A stretch of DNA of 64,000 nucleotides from NCBI RefSeq assembly GCF_001684965.1, contig NZ_MAYG01000001.1:2604001-2668000 (forward strand). Direction: 5' to 3'. Below, in pieces: positions 35,703 to 44,685 of this stretch. The notes beneath the pieces were generated by a model. It saw only the letters and a list, made by a program, of their open reading frames with translations, was not told the DNA's origin and made no database searches. The first letter of the stretch is position 1; each line of letters starts with the position of its first letter. Both the position numbers and the translations under genes were made by a program. The DNA comes from Chryseobacterium arthrosphaerae. GTDB taxonomy: Bacteria > Bacteroidota > Bacteroidia > Flavobacteriales > Weeksellaceae.

Positions 35703-36434
35703 TTATTTTAAATATTCTAATATGTATTCATAAGTATCCTGAGGATAAACAACTGAAATATTCTGAGAACCTGTAACGGCTGCTCCGGTTGCAATATCAT
35801 ATGAATATAAATCTCTTGCGTAAACTACTTTATTACCATTACCTGTACCTACACCCGCTTTTTTGTAGATCGTAATACCATACATAGATGTAATACCGGT
35901 AGGTGGAGTGATTGTTACCGCAGTAGAACCTGCTGTAGTTGTAAACTGTCCTTTAACAGCATACACCTGAGTTCCGTCAACCAATGTATTGGTTGCCGTT
36001 CCTGCTGCAGCGTTGGTAACATTAAACTTAGGATCTATAGCTGCATTGAATGGCTTCCATGTACCTCCGTTAAGAGTTGATGTTTTGTTATCGTAGTAGT
36101 AGAAACCTGGCACTACAGAAACTCCGGCAGTACCGGTTGCGGCCGTACCTGTTGCAGTATTATAAACAATCATACCATCTAATAAGGTAGGAAAAGCAGT
36201 AGGCAATCCATTAACTGGAGCTGCTAAAGTTGTCATTGACACCAGATTGGTTCTTGGGAAAACCAAACCTTTACCGTTATTAGTACTACTATTCCATGTT
36301 GAAGAAGATGAAGCATCTAAGAAAGCTGTAGTAGAAGTAACAGCTCCATTGGCAGGTGTCAGGTTATTTCTTAGCTGTGCAGATAGGGAAACACTAGCAA
36401 TAGCTAAAACTGTTGTAAATATATTTTTCATCAT
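35703..36434 (-). CDS. Secreted protein of unknown function, second of a tandem pair
   Basis: The 243-residue protein has a signal peptide (about 1-19, ending LSAQ). The mature part is rich in Thr, Ala, Gly, Ser and Asn and has no Cys. It contains FLDASSSSTWNSSTNNGKGLVFPRT near 40-60 and VPGFYYYDNKTSTLNGGTWKPFN near 110-130. The FYYYD...TWKP segment is shared with the upstream neighbour, which starts only two bases away, so the two are diverged relatives in one transcript. Proteins with this low-complexity start followed by a small beta-rich C-terminal domain are common in Chryseobacterium; I know no function. Confidence 0.7.
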   Translation of the reverse strand: MMKNIFTTVLAIASVSLSAQLRNNLTPANGAVTSTTAFLDASSSSTWNSSTNNGKGLVFPRTNLVSMTTLAAPVNGLPTAFPTLLDGMIVYNTATGTAATGTAGVSVVPGFYYYDNKTSTLNGGTWKPFNAAIDPKFNVTNAAAGTATNTLVDGTQVYAVKGQFTTTAGSTAVTITPPTGITSMYGITIYKKAGVGTGNGNKVVYARDLYSYDIATGAAVTGSQNISVVYPQDTYEYILEYLK

Positions 36435-36436
36435 TT

Positions 36437-37177
36437 TTAAAGTGCGCTTTTAGTTATCCAAATTGTACCGTTTGAAATAATACAGGTACCATATCCTGGC
36501 TGTGCATTTGCTCCGTTACCTAAAGCTCCTGTATTCAGAGTAGCAGTTTCTGCATAGAAGCATAATTCACGTCCCTGCTCTGTAGCAGCAGCAGGAAGAG
36601 TTACAGTTCCTCCAGCTCCGGTATAGTGAATCATATAGTCACCAGGCTGAACCGAAAAATTAGCATTAGGCTCCACTCTGATGTTCGTATACTGAGCACC
36701 TTTCAGATTACTTGTTCCGTTGACAATAAATTGTCCTGTACCTGTAGTAAATGTCAGATTATTGTTAGACTGGTTAACAGTTCTAGGACCAGCCAGAACA
36801 CCGTCGCCGGCATAAATGCTGGTATCCACTGAAGCACCACCACCTAGTGGCTTCCATGTAGTAGACGGAGAATCATAGTAGTAAAAACCTACCGCTGTAA
36901 CATTGGCAGTTTTAGTACTTGCAGTACCGTCAATAGTGGTAACAAAAGCAAGCGCTCCGTTTTGTGCTGCAATATAAACAGCATCTTTAGCTGTAAGCTG
37001 AGCTCTTGTCAGACGAGGGACTAGTAAGGCATCAGGCTTAGAAGTATTGGTAGCATCTGCTACTACATCTAAAGTGGTGGCAGGTGTGGTTGTGTTAATC
37101 CCCACTCGCCCTTGCTGAGCCTTGGAAATTGCCGTGAAGCAAACCAGCATCGTTGCTGATAATAAAATTTTTTTCAT
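36437..37177 (-). CDS. Secreted protein of unknown function, first of a tandem pair
   Basis: The 246-residue protein has a signal peptide (1-20, ending SKAQ), then GRVGINTTTPATTLDV near 23-38, a motif that opens many Bacteroidota surface proteins with tail-fibre-like repeats. FYYYDSPSTTWKPLGGG near 97-113 matches the neighbour at 35703-36434. The C-terminal half (about 150-246) is Thr- and Gly-rich beta sequence ending TIWITKSAL, with two Cys. A surface or adhesin-like role is plausible from composition and the VGIN motif, but is only inference. Confidence 0.7.
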   Translation of the reverse strand: MKKILLSATMLVCFTAISKAQQGRVGINTTTPATTLDVVADATNTSKPDALLVPRLTRAQLTAKDAVYIAAQNGALAFVTTIDGTASTKTANVTAVGFYYYDSPSTTWKPLGGGASVDTSIYAGDGVLAGPRTVNQSNNNLTFTTGTGQFIVNGTSNLKGAQYTNIRVEPNANFSVQPGDYMIHYTGAGGTVTLPAAATEQGRELCFYAETATLNTGALGNGANAQPGYGTCIISNGTIWITKSAL

Positions 37178-37551
37178 AAGTTTTTAAAGATTAAAATTAC
37201 ATTTTTTTTTCATCAATATTTTCAAAGGAAACACATCCCAACCTGTGATTATTATTTTTAAACTAAAAGCGGCTTAAAAATATTTATTTAACCGGATTTT
37301 AGTATGTTTTCAATGAATAACTTATTGAAAGTACATGTTTTAAAAATATTGCTTATTCCGCAAATTTAACATTTAATTTTCTATTTCAAATAGTTTATAA
37401 AAGAAAATTGGAGTAATATATTGTCGAATAATAACAAGTGGTTGATTTTCAGATATATATAAAGCATCCTAACCATCAACAGGTAATGTTAAATTTACTT
37501 AATACTCCACTTTTTCAGATTACTTTCAGCCTGATTAATAAGGAATTATAT
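37178..37551. other. Gene-free A/T-rich spacer between rimO and the secreted-protein pair
   Basis: The 374 bases are strongly A/T rich and have no open frame of interest. The left part must carry the promoter of the secreted-protein pair on the minus strand, and the right part the 3' end of the rimO transcript, but I could not find a clean consensus box or a terminator hairpin. Confidence 0.4.
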
Positions 37552-38853
37552 TCAGACTAATTCTCCATATAAATCAAATTCTTCAGCGGAAGTAATTTTA
37601 ACATCTGCAAACTCTCCTATTGAAATGTAAGTATCTTCAGCAGAAACCAGTACGGTATTATCTACATCCGGAGAATCATACTCTGTTCTTCCGATAAAAT
37701 AGTTCCCTTCTTTACGGTCAAAAACACATCTGAATACTTTACCTATCTTCTCCTGATTCTTTTCCCAGGAAATCTGGGACTGAAGCTCCATGATCTCTTC
37801 TACCCGTGCTTCTTTCACCTCCTGCGGAATATTATCTTCCAGAACATAGGCAGTCGTATTTTCTTCATGGGAATAGGTGAAACATCCCAATCTGTCAAAT
37901 CTCTGTTCTCTCACCCAGTCTTTAAGCTCCTGGAATCTTTCTTCTGTTTCTCCGGGATATCCTACAATAAGCGTGGTTCTGATTGCCATATCAGGAACTT
38001 TCTCTCTGAATTTTCCTAACAGAGCATCTGTTTTTTCATGAGTGGTTCCTCTCTTCATTGATTTTAACAGATCAGAATTGATGTGCTGCAGAGGAATATC
38101 TATATAGTTACAAACCTTAGGTTCTTCACGGATAATATCCAGAACATCTTCAGGGAAACCGCTTGGGAAAGCATAATGAAGACGGATCCACTCCACTCCT
38201 TCTACTTTTACCAGTTCTTTCAAAAGATCTCCCAATGCTCTCTTTTTATAAAGATCCAATCCGTAGTAAGTAAGATCCTGAGCGATAAGAATTAATTCTT
38301 TGGTTCCTTTCTTTGCTAATTTCTGAGCTTCGGAAACCAGTTTTTCGATAGGTGTAGAAATGTGACCTCCTCTCATCAACGGAATAGCACAGAAAGAACA
38401 TGGTCTGTCGCATCCTTCAGAGATTTTAAGGTAGGCATAATGCTTTGGCGTAGTGGTAAGTCTTTCCCCTACCAATTCATGTTTGTAATCAGCCCCCAGG
38501 TGTTTTAACAGAACCGGAAGATCTCTTGTTCCGAAATACTGATCTACGTCAGGAATTTCTTTTACCAAATCCGGCTTGTATCTTTCTGAAAGGCATCCGG
38601 TAACAAATACTTTTTCTACCTCGCCTCTGTTTTTTGCTTCTACATAATCAAGGATGGTATTGATGGATTCTTCTTTGGCATTATCAATAAATCCGCAGGT
38701 ATTGATGACCACAATGTCCCCACGGTCTTCGTGAACCACTTCTTTACCATTGGCTTTCAGCTGGCTCATTAATACTTCAGAATCATATACATTCTTGGAA
38801 CATCCAAGAGTGACTACATTGATTTTCTTCTTCCCTACAGATTTTGTACGCAT
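37552..38853 (-). CDS. rimO: Ribosomal protein S12 methylthiotransferase
   Basis: The 433-residue radical-SAM enzyme adds a methylthio group to an aspartate of ribosomal protein S12. The N-terminal domain has the cluster-binding cysteines in VTLGCSKN, VINTCGFI and VTGCLSER; the radical-SAM cluster motif is CDRPCSFC; and the C-terminal TRAM domain covers about 370-433. Absence of a MiaB-type N-terminus and the GCSKNVYDSE motif favour RimO over MiaB. A TAnnTTTG box (CAAAGATA on the plus strand, 38873-38880) lies 20 bases upstream, after the terminator of the polysaccharide locus. Confidence 0.92.
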   Translation of the reverse strand: MRTKSVGKKKINVVTLGCSKNVYDSEVLMSQLKANGKEVVHEDRGDIVVINTCGFIDNAKEESINTILDYVEAKNRGEVEKVFVTGCLSERYKPDLVKEIPDVDQYFGTRDLPVLLKHLGADYKHELVGERLTTTPKHYAYLKISEGCDRPCSFCAIPLMRGGHISTPIEKLVSEAQKLAKKGTKELILIAQDLTYYGLDLYKKRALGDLLKELVKVEGVEWIRLHYAFPSGFPEDVLDIIREEPKVCNYIDIPLQHINSDLLKSMKRGTTHEKTDALLGKFREKVPDMAIRTTLIVGYPGETEERFQELKDWVREQRFDRLGCFTYSHEENTTAYVLEDNIPQEVKEARVEEIMELQSQISWEKNQEKIGKVFRCVFDRKEGNYFIGRTEYDSPDVDNTVLVSAEDTYISIGEFADVKITSAEEFDLYGELV

Positions 38854-38904
38854 CTTTTTGATTTTGAGTCTGCAAAGATACGAAATATTAGAGAGTTCGT
38901 ATTA

Positions 38905-38936
38905 AAAAATAAAAACCACTTTAGAAAAGTGGTTTT
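38905..38936 (-). terminator. Terminator at the end of the polysaccharide locus
   Basis: AAAACCACTT at 38912-38921 pairs with AAGTGGTTTT at 38927-38936; on the minus strand it is followed by TTATTTTTTAA. It lies 12 bases past the rfbC stop codon and marks the distal end of the long minus-strand operon. Confidence 0.86.
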
Positions 38937-38948
38937 CAGTACATTCTT

Positions 38949-39494
38949 TTAAAAGTTTTTTTCTCTGAAGCCGGGGGCATTCTGATCTTTATCTGATAAT
39001 ACAGCATCTTTCTCGTCTACTTTCCAGTCTATATTGAGATCCGGATCATTGAATTTCACACTGCCTTCAGATTCTTTATTGTAAAAGTTATCGCATTTAT
39101 AAGAGAATACGGCATGGGTACTCAATACTGAAAATCCATGTCCGAAACCTCTTGGCACGTATAGCTGTAATTTATTTTCAGCGGTAAGTTCAATCCCGAA
39201 CCACTTCCCGAATGTAGGAGAATCTTCTCTAAGGTCTACCGCTACATCCCATACGCTTCCTTCAAGACATGACACCAGTTTTGCCTGCGCATGTTCGCCT
39301 TTTTGAAGGTGAAGCCCTCTTAGTACTCCATAGGATGATTTAGAGATATTGTCCTGTACAAAATGGCCATTCATCCCGGTGAGTTCTTCAAATCTTTTTT
39401 CGTTGAACTTTTCAAAAAAGTAACCTCTTTCGTCTTCAAAAACGGTAGGCTCTATGATGTAACAATCTTTAAGCGGGGTTTCTTTAATTTTCAT
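38949..39494 (-). CDS. rfbC: dTDP-4-dehydrorhamnose 3,5-epimerase
   Basis: The 181-residue cupin enzyme epimerises dTDP-4-keto-6-deoxyglucose on the way to dTDP-L-rhamnose. The family landmarks are YFFEKFNEKRF near 25-35, the catalytic His in YGVLRGLHLQ, KLVSCLEGSVWDVAVDLR, and YVPRGFGHGFSVLS. RfbA, RfbB and RfbD are not in this window; they may lie beyond the right edge. If they do not, this protein could act on another dTDP- or UDP-keto sugar. It is the last gene of the locus. Confidence 0.88.
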   Translation of the reverse strand: MKIKETPLKDCYIIEPTVFEDERGYFFEKFNEKRFEELTGMNGHFVQDNISKSSYGVLRGLHLQKGEHAQAKLVSCLEGSVWDVAVDLREDSPTFGKWFGIELTAENKLQLYVPRGFGHGFSVLSTHAVFSYKCDNFYNKESEGSVKFNDPDLNIDWKVDEKDAVLSDKDQNAPGFREKNF

Positions 39495-39509
39495 GATAGT
39501 GAAAAAATT

Positions 39510-40079
39510 CTATTTCAATAGGGTTATTAATGTTTTAAATAAAATCTTTACATCGTTTTTGAAAGACATATTTTCAAAATAATCCAGATTCATTTTTATT
39601 TTATTCGGAAATAATATTTCATCATTATATGCCAAGGGATTCTTCTGCTTCCTCAAAAGACTTTCCTCATCCCTGTATTTGATACTTGCTTCACAGGTGA
39701 GCCCCGGTTTGAGCTCCAAAACTTTTCTATCTGCTCCTACAAGCTTATCATAGTAGCCTTCAATATCTGGTCTTGGGCCTACAAAACTCATATCCCCCTT
39801 CAAAATATTAAATAACTGAGGAAATTCATCCAATTTAAATTTTCTGAGAGTCTGTCCTATTCCGGAACAGGTCCTCTTTTGTCCATGAATTGTTTTAAAT
39901 TTATAAATGGTAAAAGATTTTCCATGTTGGCCTATTCTTTTTTGAAAAAAAATCCCGTTGGAAGAAGTATCCAGACTAGCAATGACAAATAAAATGATCA
40001 GTAAAGGCATAAGGAAAATGGTCAGCATTACCGCTAAGATAAAATCTAACACCACTTTCCAATAGGTATACCGATTCAT
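39510..40079 (-). CDS. Initiating sugar transferase, second (divergent) copy
   Basis: The 189-residue protein is a small monotopic phosphoglycosyl transferase, with one N-terminal hydrophobic segment (about 8-33), RIGQHGKSFTIYKFKTI with the conserved basic motif, LRKFKLDEFPQLFNILKGDMSFVGPRPD with the catalytic Asp-Glu, and PGLTCEASIKYRDEE in the C-terminal part. Such enzymes load the first sugar phosphate onto undecaprenyl phosphate. It lies between rfbC and the aminotransferase gene. A better match to PglC lies at 42857-43468; having both in one locus is unusual. Confidence 0.83.
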   Translation of the reverse strand: MNRYTYWKVVLDFILAVMLTIFLMPLLIILFVIASLDTSSNGIFFQKRIGQHGKSFTIYKFKTIHGQKRTCSGIGQTLRKFKLDEFPQLFNILKGDMSFVGPRPDIEGYYDKLVGADRKVLELKPGLTCEASIKYRDEESLLRKQKNPLAYNDEILFPNKIKMNLDYFENMSFKNDVKILFKTLITLLK

Positions 40080-40093
40080 AATTTCAAGAAAGA

Positions 40094-41230
40094 TTAAATC
40101 CCGAAATAGTTACGGATGACATTTGCAATTCTATTTCTGTCTTCATCCGATAAGTTTGAACCTGAAGGAAGGCACAATCCATTATCAAATAGCTTTTCTG
40201 AAATATCCGTGCCATAATATGGTGCATTTTCAAAAACCGGTTGCAAATGCATTGGTTTCCAAAGAGGTCTTGACTCTATATTATCGTCTAAAAATGCATG
40301 TCTTAAACCTTCTCTGTCTTTCCCTGTCACTTGAGGATCAATAATTACCGCTGAAAGCCAGTGATTGGAATAATAGTCATCTCCCGGTTCTGTAAATACA
40401 GTTACTCCTTCTATATTTTTAAAAATCTCAATATAAAAATCATGCATGGCTCTACGGGCAGCAACTCTATCTTTAAGAACTTCCATTTGCCCTCTTCCTA
40501 TTCCGGCCACAATATTACTCATTCTGTAGTTAAAACCAATATGTGAATGCTGATAATGAGGAGCATTATCTCTTGCCTGTGTGGAAAGAAAAACCGCTCT
40601 ATCTTTATCTTCCTGAGTGTGACAAACCAAAGCACCTCCTCCTGAAGTGGTAATAATTTTGTTCCCATTAAAGCTCAGAATCCCAAAGCGTCCGAATATT
40701 CCACATGCTTTTCCCTGATAAGATGATCCCAGGGCTTCCGCTGCGTCTTCGATAATAGGAATCTGATATTCTGCAGCAATGGCTGTAATTTCATTCATTT
40801 TTGCAGGCATTCCATACAGATGGACTACAATAATTGCTTTTGGCTTTATTCCTTTTTGTATTCTGTCTTGAATTGCTTCTTTTAAAGCATCCGGACACAT
40901 ATTCCAGGTATCCGGCTCACTGTCAATAAAAACAGGAGTTGCACCGCAATAAGCAATAGGATTGGCTGATGCTGAAAATGTCATCGACTGACAGATGACC
41001 TCATCTCCATGTTCTACACCACATTCAATGAGGGCAAGATGTAATGCTGCTGTACCGGCAGAAAGAGCTGCGACTTTGGCATTTTCACCTAAAAATTTTT
41101 CCAGGTCATTTTCAAATCCGTTCACATTAGGTCCTAATGGAGCTACCCAGTTTTCTTCAAATGCTTCGTTGATGTATTTTAATTCGTTTCCTCCCATGTG
41201 GGGTGAGGAGAGCCATATTTTTTGTGACAT
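40094..41230 (-). CDS. Sugar aminotransferase, DegT/DnrJ/EryC1/StrS family, PglE-like
   Basis: The 378-residue PLP enzyme transfers an amino group to a keto sugar nucleotide. PLP-site motifs are ALSAGTAALHLAL near 58-70, IIEDAAEALGS near 158-168, and GNKIITTSGGGALV with the Schiff-base Lys near 190. The N-terminus KIWLSSPHMGGNELKYI resembles PglE, which makes 4-amino sugars on the bacillosamine pathway. It lies two genes from the PglC-like transferase with the HAD/ATP-grasp pair between, so a 4-amino-6-deoxy sugar is a plausible product. A PglF-type dehydratase for that path is not in the window. Confidence 0.85.
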   Translation of the reverse strand: MSQKIWLSSPHMGGNELKYINEAFEENWVAPLGPNVNGFENDLEKFLGENAKVAALSAGTAALHLALIECGVEHGDEVICQSMTFSASANPIAYCGATPVFIDSEPDTWNMCPDALKEAIQDRIQKGIKPKAIIVVHLYGMPAKMNEITAIAAEYQIPIIEDAAEALGSSYQGKACGIFGRFGILSFNGNKIITTSGGGALVCHTQEDKDRAVFLSTQARDNAPHYQHSHIGFNYRMSNIVAGIGRGQMEVLKDRVAARRAMHDFYIEIFKNIEGVTVFTEPGDDYYSNHWLSAVIIDPQVTGKDREGLRHAFLDDNIESRPLWKPMHLQPVFENAPYYGTDISEKLFDNGLCLPSGSNLSDEDRNRIANVIRNYFGI

Positions 41231-41264
41231 TCTATGCTTTGTTTAATTTAAAACTACGATTATT

Positions 41265-41906
41265 TTAGTTTATCAGATTTATTATTTCTTTCAAATTATC
41301 TACTATAAATTTTGGCTTATGCTCCATAATACCATCAAAGTCCTGTTTATGAATATTTCTTCCTGCATCTTTCAGAGCAATGGTAACCCAGCCTAGTTTA
41401 TTAGGGGCAATAAAATCCTTTTTAGTATTATCACCAATATAAAAATATTCCATATTTTCATTATCCATAAATATCTCAAAGTTTCTAAGATCAGGTTTTG
41501 TACTTCCAAACTCTTCTGAAATAACAATTTTATCAAAAAGGTCTTCAATATCCAAAGCCTTCAGTTTATTTCTTTGAGTCATAGATCTTCCATCTGAAAT
41601 TAAACCCAGCTTATATGATTTTTCAGCAATGTAATTCAAAACTTCTCTTACATCTTTTCCTATTTTGATAGCAGGAAAATGATTTCTGTAAATATCCAGC
41701 AATTCTATTTTTGCACGGGAATATTTTTCTTCCAGCAGTCCAAAAACATCTTTGTTTTCATAATACCAATTCATCATATCCTGATATAGGCGATCCTTGT
41801 CTCCTCCACCAAGTAAATCTGCTATTTCACGATATGCAGATTCGAGATAATCGATCTCATACATTAATGTATCATCGAGATCAAAGATAATATATTTAGG
41901 CTTCAT
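41265..41906 (-). CDS. HAD-family hydrolase of the polysaccharide locus
   Basis: The 213-residue protein has HAD motif 1 FDLDDTLM (Asp9 and Asp11), motif 2 LGLISDGRSMTQ, the Lys of motif 3 in FGSTKPDLRNF, and motif 4 FYIGDNTKKDF. It overlaps the ATP-grasp gene upstream by 11 bases, so the two are translated together. HAD proteins in such loci remove phosphate from sugar or other phosphates; the substrate is not known. Confidence 0.83.
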   Translation of the reverse strand: MKPKYIIFDLDDTLMYEIDYLESAYREIADLLGGGDKDRLYQDMMNWYYENKDVFGLLEEKYSRAKIELLDIYRNHFPAIKIGKDVREVLNYIAEKSYKLGLISDGRSMTQRNKLKALDIEDLFDKIVISEEFGSTKPDLRNFEIFMDNENMEYFYIGDNTKKDFIAPNKLGWVTIALKDAGRNIHKQDFDGIMEHKPKFIVDNLKEIINLIN

Positions 41907-42864
41907 AATTTCGAACTAAAACCTCATCATCATAACGAAGCATTAATAAATTATCTTCCCAATCTTCAAAATAAGGGATATCATGACCCATAAAGTATTC
42001 CTTAAGCAGCCATTCAGGATAATTTGCCCCTGCAAGGTAGCTTAACGGGTATCCTCCTCCAAACCTAGGATTAATCTCTATTCCCACGATTCTTTTTTCT
42101 ACGGGATGGAAAAAGAACTGCATTGTCAGGCATCCTATTGCTCCATCAATTTTGGGAAGGTTTCTCTTGATGTATTCAAGGATTTCATTTTTTTTTGTAA
42201 CTCCTTTATTTACTTCACCTGCTCTTACAAAAATACGTTTACGAGGAACTACACATCTGAGTTCTCCGTGTTTATTGTAATAAGTATCTACCGTAAATTC
42301 ATCATAAATCTGATGATCAATATATTCCATAAACATAAGTTTAGGATTTTGGAAATGATACTCCGTAAGGTCAGAAGCTTGCCGTATCAAAAAGGTATCT
42401 GCACTTAAAGATCCATCATAGGGTTTTATAAATAAGGGAAAGGTAAGATTATCTTTATCCAAATTTTTAGGAATATCAATATTATTCTCTGTGAAAAATT
42501 CGTTGATAACACGTTTATCCCTGCACTTTTTAATAAAGTCTAATGAAGAAACAATAGGGATGATTCCATTTTGTAAAAAAAGATCTTTATTTTCTGCCAA
42601 TATTAATAATTCAGTATCAATGGTTGGAATAACCATTTTAATGTTCTTCTTTTTACAGATTTCCAACAATTCTGAAATATAACCCGGTGCTGTAACTCTG
42701 TCAATTTTTTCAAAACCATCTGAAACATGACAGGCAGGTGCAAGCACAGGATTAAGATCTACTGTAAATAATTTGGCATCAGGGTTTATCTTTCTTAGTT
42801 CTTTCTGAAATGCTCGAACCAGTGAAACTCTTTGTCCAGCAGAGCTTATAAGTATATTATTCAT
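41896..42864 (-). CDS. ATP-grasp ligase of the polysaccharide locus
   Basis: The 322-residue protein has the ATP-grasp layout: an N-terminal Rossmann-like domain (about 1-100, starting [16 protein letters not shown]), the ATP-binding strand [19 protein letters not shown] near 147-165, [15 protein letters not shown], and the metal-binding [21 protein letters not shown] near 275-295. ATP-grasp enzymes join a carboxylate to an amine or other nucleophile through an acylphosphate. Next to a PglE-like aminotransferase, attaching an acyl or amino-acid group to an amino sugar is a reasonable guess. It overlaps both neighbours (8 and 11 bases). Confidence 0.82.
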   Translation of the reverse strand: MNNILISSAGQRVSLVRAFQKELRKINPDAKLFTVDLNPVLAPACHVSDGFEKIDRVTAPGYISELLEICKKKNIKMVIPTIDTELLILAENKDLFLQNGIIPIVSSLDFIKKCRDKRVINEFFTENNIDIPKNLDKDNLTFPLFIKPYDGSLSADTFLIRQASDLTEYHFQNPKLMFMEYIDHQIYDEFTVDTYYNKHGELRCVVPRKRIFVRAGEVNKGVTKKNEILEYIKRNLPKIDGAIGCLTMQFFFHPVEKRIVGIEINPRFGGGYPLSYLAGANYPEWLLKEYFMGHDIPYFEDWEDNLLMLRYDDEVLVRNYEA

Positions 42865-43468
42865 TATCTTTTTGTGTAAACATTTCCATAGTTGCTTGTC
42901 CTTCCTGAGAAATTCCTTCTCTTATAAAAACTTTTTTTATAGTAAGGAAAATTATCTTTAAATCAAGTAAAAAAGATATATGATCAACATACCATACATC
43001 CAGTTCAAATTTTTTCTTCCACGAGATCGCATTTCTTCCATTAACCTGCGCCCAACCAGTAATTCCTGGCCTTACCTGGTGTCTTCTTGCCTGTTCTTTT
43101 GTATATAAAGGTAAATATTGCATTAAAAGAGGTCTGGGCCCAATAAGCGCCATATCTCCTTTTAGTACGTTGATAAGTTGGGGAATCTCATCAAGAGATG
43201 TTTTGCGAACGAATAAACCGGCTGGTGTCAGTCTGTCTGCATCAGGCAAAAGATTTCCTTCTTTATCTTTCTTATCATTCATGGTTTTGAACTTTACAAT
43301 CATAAAAGCATTACCATTTTTACCGGGGCGCTGTTGGAAGAAAAATGGTTTTCCCTGATTGGCAAAGGCCAAAGCGATCAATACCAAAACAAAAATCGGA
43401 CTTAAAACAATCAAACCAATTAAAGCAAGGATGAAATCAATTAATCTCTTTAAAAAAAAACGATACAT
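42857..43468 (-). CDS. Initiating sugar transferase, PglC-like
   Basis: The 203-residue monotopic phosphoglycosyl transferase has a re-entrant hydrophobic segment (about 9-33), [16 protein letters not shown], the catalytic pair in [22 protein letters not shown], and [13 protein letters not shown] in the C-terminal part, a close match to PglC. It starts repeat-unit synthesis by moving a sugar 1-phosphate, such as diNAcBac, from its UDP form to undecaprenyl phosphate on the inner face of the membrane. The neighbouring HAD, ATP-grasp and PglE-like genes probably make its substrate. Confidence 0.88.
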   Translation of the reverse strand: MYRFFLKRLIDFILALIGLIVLSPIFVLVLIALAFANQGKPFFFQQRPGKNGNAFMIVKFKTMNDKKDKEGNLLPDADRLTPAGLFVRKTSLDEIPQLINVLKGDMALIGPRPLLMQYLPLYTKEQARRHQVRPGITGWAQVNGRNAISWKKKFELDVWYVDHISFLLDLKIIFLTIKKVFIREGISQEGQATMEMFTQKDNE

Positions 43469-43482
43469 TTTTTTGTATTATT

Positions 43483-44682
43483 TTAAGCATTCATTATTTT
43501 ATCATAAGAGCCCTTTACATGAAATTCTCTTTCTAAAAACTTCCGGCTATTTTTCCTTATATTCTCAAACATTTCATTTTCCATATCAGCTAGGGCGTCT
43601 ATAGCTTTTACCATTTCATCTAAATTTCCGGATTGTACGGCAAATCCACATTTATTTTTCACAACATCAGATCCAATATCAGTGTGTATGTCTGTAGCTG
43701 TAAGTACCGGCATTGCAAATTCCAAATATGAAAGCAGCCTTGACGGATAATTAGGAATAACAAAGTCTTTATGCAAAAATATAAGTCCGATGTCACAGGA
43801 TTGAACTAATAAGTCATAATCACTTTTAGGAACAGCAGACAGCAATATTGCATTTTTGGGTTGAAACCGGTCAAACCAGGTTTTGATTTTGGCAAATTCA
43901 GTTCCTGATCCTACAATCACAAAAAAAACTCTTTTATCTTCTGCTTTTGCGGCCAGCGTTTCTATAAGAAAATCTATTCCTTGAGGTTTTCCTAAATTCC
44001 CCCCATAAATAAAAATTTTTCTGTCAAATGGTATTCCGTATCTGGAGCGTATATTTCTTTGTTCTTCTCTGTCTTCATCTAAAGGAAATATTTGTATAGA
44101 ATTCGGATTAACTTCTATTTTACCTTTTTCAATAAAAGAATTATGTTTCAATACAAATTGAACATTGGCTTCTGACATACATCCTATTTTGTCTGAAACC
44201 ATATATAACTCTTTTTCTTTCTTTCTAAAATATTTGTATAAAACACTTCTATCAGACATTAGCTTCATATCCACTGCATTCTGTGGAAAAATATCTTTTA
44301 AAAGCAAATAGGTTCTGGCACCATCTCTTTTCTTAATATATTTAATCAGTGTGGTAAATGTAATGGGTGGTGTTGAATAAATAACTAAATCAAATTTTAC
44401 CTTGAAATATTTTTTTATTGCTTTCAAGAATAATTTTTCAATTGTAAGAGTAGAAATTCCTTTTTCTATCAAATTCGTTTTCTGAATATTCAGCGTTTTA
44501 ACATTCAGAAAGGTTACATTTCCTTCTTTTTTCAGATTGGTTTTCTGTCCCTCTCTTCTTTCCACAGGGCTTACGATAAATACATTATGATCATGACTTG
44601 AGAACTCACGCATCAAATCATGATAAATGCTTCGCTCCTGCAATGTATTTATTTTAACTAAAGTAAGAAACAATATATTCAT
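43483..44682 (-). CDS. Glycosyltransferase family 4, WbuB-like
   Basis: The 399-residue transferase has a two-domain GT-B layout: an N-terminal domain with NILFLTLVKI and LKDIFPQNAVDM, a donor domain with KIFIYGGNLGKPQGIDFLIETL near 220-240 and PNYPSRLLSYLEFAMPVLTATDI near 315-335. This matches the WbuB group, which adds L-FucNAc in E. coli O26-type clusters. That fits its place directly after the FnlC-like epimerase gene. The sugar assignment is inference. Confidence 0.8.
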   Translation of the reverse strand: MNILFLTLVKINTLQERSIYHDLMREFSSHDHNVFIVSPVERREGQKTNLKKEGNVTFLNVKTLNIQKTNLIEKGISTLTIEKLFLKAIKKYFKVKFDLVIYSTPPITFTTLIKYIKKRDGARTYLLLKDIFPQNAVDMKLMSDRSVLYKYFRKKEKELYMVSDKIGCMSEANVQFVLKHNSFIEKGKIEVNPNSIQIFPLDEDREEQRNIRSRYGIPFDRKIFIYGGNLGKPQGIDFLIETLAAKAEDKRVFFVIVGSGTEFAKIKTWFDRFQPKNAILLSAVPKSDYDLLVQSCDIGLIFLHKDFVIPNYPSRLLSYLEFAMPVLTATDIHTDIGSDVVKNKCGFAVQSGNLDEMVKAIDALADMENEMFENIRKNSRKFLEREFHVKGSYDKIMNA

Positions 44683-44685
44683 AAC

